A stretch of 64,000 nucleotides of DNA from an uncultured Tenacibaculum sp. GTDB taxonomy: Bacteria; Bacteroidota; Bacteroidia; Flavobacteriales; Flavobacteriaceae. The notes under the pieces were generated by a model. The model had not been told where the DNA came from. It ran no database searches and worked only from the letters and a program-made list of their open reading frames with translations. Each line of letters starts with the position of its first letter. Position 1 is the first letter of the stretch. The stretch spans positions 558,001-622,000 of the forward strand of contig NZ_CANMAX010000001.1 of assembly GCF_947495995.1 (NCBI RefSeq), read 5' to 3'. The position numbers and the translations under genes are program-made. Shown piece after piece: positions 62,606 through 64,000 of the stretch.

Positions 62606-63055
62606 ATGAATAAAGAAAATTTAAACTATTTAACCGACAACGTTTTATTACAACAATTTCTAATCAATTTCATCCCTGGACTTCCTTTATTTTACGCTCT
62701 TAAAACTATACTTAATGTATCAACAGGAGACGGATTTACAGCTTTCTTAATTATAATTGCTGTTTCTTGGGTATTAGGTTTAATTCTAGAAATATTATTG
62801 TTTAATAAACAACATAAAATGAGGTTTGATCAAGAAAACAATATTAGCAAAACACAACTTCATTATTTGTTGATTGCTAAGTTTGCCATCGGTATCGTTT
62901 TGTCTCTTACACTTGCATTAGTGGTTTTTGTTATCGGAAATGTAGATAATCCTGTTTTCGACGAAGATATTTTCTTACCTATTTTATTCAAGAGATTAAT
63001 TATAGTCATCTTATCTGTTACAGCTTGGATTCATTTCAAAAAAAAGCTTGATTAA
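62606..63055 (+). CDS. Hypothetical membrane protein
   Basis: 149 residues with four apparent hydrophobic segments (about 18-30, 38-60, 85-110 and 120-140). Charged loops such as NKQHKMRFDQENNISKT separate them. I recognise no family or motif. It follows the nitrilase gene by 21 bp and its stop overlaps the next start by one base, so it is probably in the same operon. Function unknown. Confidence 0.6.
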   Translation: MNKENLNYLTDNVLLQQFLINFIPGLPLFYALKTILNVSTGDGFTAFLIIIAVSWVLGLILEILLFNKQHKMRFDQENNISKTQLHYLLIAKFAIGIVLSLTLALVVFVIGNVDNPVFDEDIFLPILFKRLIIVILSVTAWIHFKKKLD

Positions 63056-63675
63056 TGTTACGATTATTATTCTTTATTTGTAGTCTCTTTTTAAGTCTTC
63101 AGTTTGTAAATGCTCAGGAACGTAAAATTTATTTGGGCTTAAATTATGGTAGAGCAACACAGAATAGTTTTCCGTTAAATGATCCTGATTACAGTTATGA
63201 TAATCAATATTTAAAAGTTCAGATTAACTATCCACTAACCTTTAAAGAGAACTTTAACTTTGAACTCTTAATAGAGCCAAGTGTATACTTTGCCAATCAT
63301 AAATTATTAAACGAGCAATTTGTTTTACCAACTACTGAAAACTATTTAGAGTTAAGAGAAAAATTTACTAAAAGAAGAGCTTTTGAAGAATATGCTTTAA
63401 ACATCGGAATTTTAGTTCGCTACAATGTATTTTCGAATTTTAGTTCATATTTACTTGGTAGTGTAGGTCCAATGATTTCTAATGAAGACACAGAACGTTT
63501 ACGAAGAGGGTTTGCTTTTTCCGACATCTTAGGTTTAGGTTTTTCTTGGAAACAAAAAAGAATTTTGTTTGATTTCAGATTAACTTTACGACACAATTCT
63601 AACTTAAACTTTGCTTCACCTAATAAAGGACATAACAGTTTTGGTATTGAATCTGGAATCTCTTTTCAATTATAA
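63055..63675 (+). CDS. Outer-membrane beta-barrel protein (PorT-family-like)
   Basis: 206 residues. A signal peptide ends near residue 21 (VNAQ) and is followed by alternating strands with a barrel pattern: KIYLGLNYGRATQNSF, QVQINYPLTF (here LKVQINYPLTF), YALNIGILVRYNVF, ILGLGFSWKQKRILF and the ending GIESGISFQL. It probably forms an eight-strand barrel, but I cannot pick between the OmpW/PorT-like and other small families. The ATG shares a base with the preceding stop. Function unknown. Confidence 0.65.
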   Translation: MLRLLFFICSLFLSLQFVNAQERKIYLGLNYGRATQNSFPLNDPDYSYDNQYLKVQINYPLTFKENFNFELLIEPSVYFANHKLLNEQFVLPTTENYLELREKFTKRRAFEEYALNIGILVRYNVFSNFSSYLLGSVGPMISNEDTERLRRGFAFSDILGLGFSWKQKRILFDFRLTLRHNSNLNFASPNKGHNSFGIESGISFQL

Positions 63676-63679
63676 TTCT

Positions 63680-64000
63680 ATGAATGATATCAGAAAATTG
63701 GTTCGAATTCAAATTGGAGTATTATTGTTATTTATTGTTTTCAAAATTGTTCGCTCCAAAATTCTATCTTCAGAAAATAACTTTATTCAAGTAGTTGGTT
63801 TATCATTACCCAATCTTTTTGAAGGTATTTTAGGTGTATTAATATTAACTGCTTTAGGATTAACTCTTACTCGAAATAAAAATATTAAGCACAATTACAT
63901 TTATATTTTAGCCATAATTTTTGCAGCTATATATGTAATTACTCAAGAATTTAAAATTCATAATTTAGGAGGCAAAAATGTATATGACAGTAATGATGTT
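63680..64000 (+). CDS. Hypothetical membrane protein, 3' end beyond window
   Basis: The ATG at 63680 lies 4 bp after the barrel gene's stop, and the frame stays open to the right edge (107 codons). It has three hydrophobic segments (about 13-26, 46-66 and 78-92) and ends in an IHNLGGKNVYDSNDV stretch. That stretch resembles the DWNDV-type region of VanZ-like or similar small membrane proteins, though this is weak. It probably belongs to the nitrilase operon. The product is incomplete, so no function is given. Confidence 0.5.
   Translation, partial: MNDIRKLVRIQIGVLLLFIVFKIVRSKILSSENNFIQVVGLSLPNLFEGILGVLILTALGLTLTRNKNIKHNYIYILAIIFAAIYVITQEFKIHNLGGKNVYDSNDV

Noticed and set aside
63695..63725. 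GGTTCGAATTC, resembling a tRNA T-loop
   Set aside because: No acceptor or anticodon stems can be built around it, and it lies within a good reading frame (63680-64000).
1..64000. CRISPR array, prophage, integrase or IS element
   Set aside because: No regularly spaced direct repeats, transposase, integrase or phage structural genes were seen in any frame.

Overview
The window comes from a low-GC (about one third G+C by eye) marine-type member of the Flavobacteriaceae (Bacteroidota). The main evidence is the giant outer-membrane protein SprA, the type IX secretion component PorZ, C-terminal type IX sorting domains, SusC-like TonB-dependent receptor architecture, DUF5686 and AsmA-type proteins, and promoters of the Bacteroidota form TTTG-N19-TAnnTTTG instead of sigma-70 boxes. 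Codon use and gene order resemble Tenacibaculum/Polaribacter relatives, but I cannot fix the genus from sequence alone. No rRNA, tRNA, prophage, transposase or CRISPR array is visible. The window is mostly chromosomal backbone.

Layout. 1-4.3 kb: end of a sterol-desaturase-like gene, then a leftward envelope cluster (outer-membrane barrel, GH113-like lipoprotein, lipoprotein, small Omp85 protein). 4.4-11.5 kb: a tight rightward operon of a flavin oxidoreductase, a membrane polyferredoxin, a YwqK-like protein and three glycosyltransferases. Its 3' end is overlapped on the other strand by a compact candidate small RNA or attenuator. 11.6-24.2 kb leftward: two TonB proteins, then (in transcription order) maeB, ruvA, sprA, gcvH and vanZ. 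24.2-28.9 kb: a DASS transporter preceded by one 1056-codon gene that fuses glycerol kinase to FAD glycerol-3-phosphate dehydrogenase. 29-35.6 kb: orphan PAS protein, DoxX-like chimera, queG and an AsmA protein. 35.6-39.4 kb: a long leader, a DUF5686 barrel protein, a 93-residue membrane protein and an ABC ATPase, followed convergently by a GG-leader Cys-rich peptide gene. 40-45.8 kb leftward: porZ, recO, a TonB-dependent receptor and a DUF3817 protein. 45.9-54.9 kb: housekeeping genes (CYTH, TrhA, PlsC, trpS, S41 peptidase, cytochrome c, aldo/keto reductase, pgk, GNAT) with palindromic dispersed repeats between some of them. 55-64 kb: NTR-like protein, a second GG-leader peptide, an LRR protein with a type IX sorting domain, an AddB-like nuclease, an omega-amidase-like nitrilase and small envelope proteins.

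Functional links. SprA (outer-membrane translocon) and PorZ (surface attachment complex) are parts of the type IX secretion system, and the LRR protein is a likely cargo. The TonB proteins would energise receptors such as the one next to recO. The fused glycerol enzyme, the DASS carrier and malic enzyme form a leftward run that could feed glycerol and C4-dicarboxylates into central metabolism. The strongest unusual features are the GlpK-GlpD fusion, the antisense small RNA at 11.39-11.46 kb, and the two GG-leader Cys-rich peptides.
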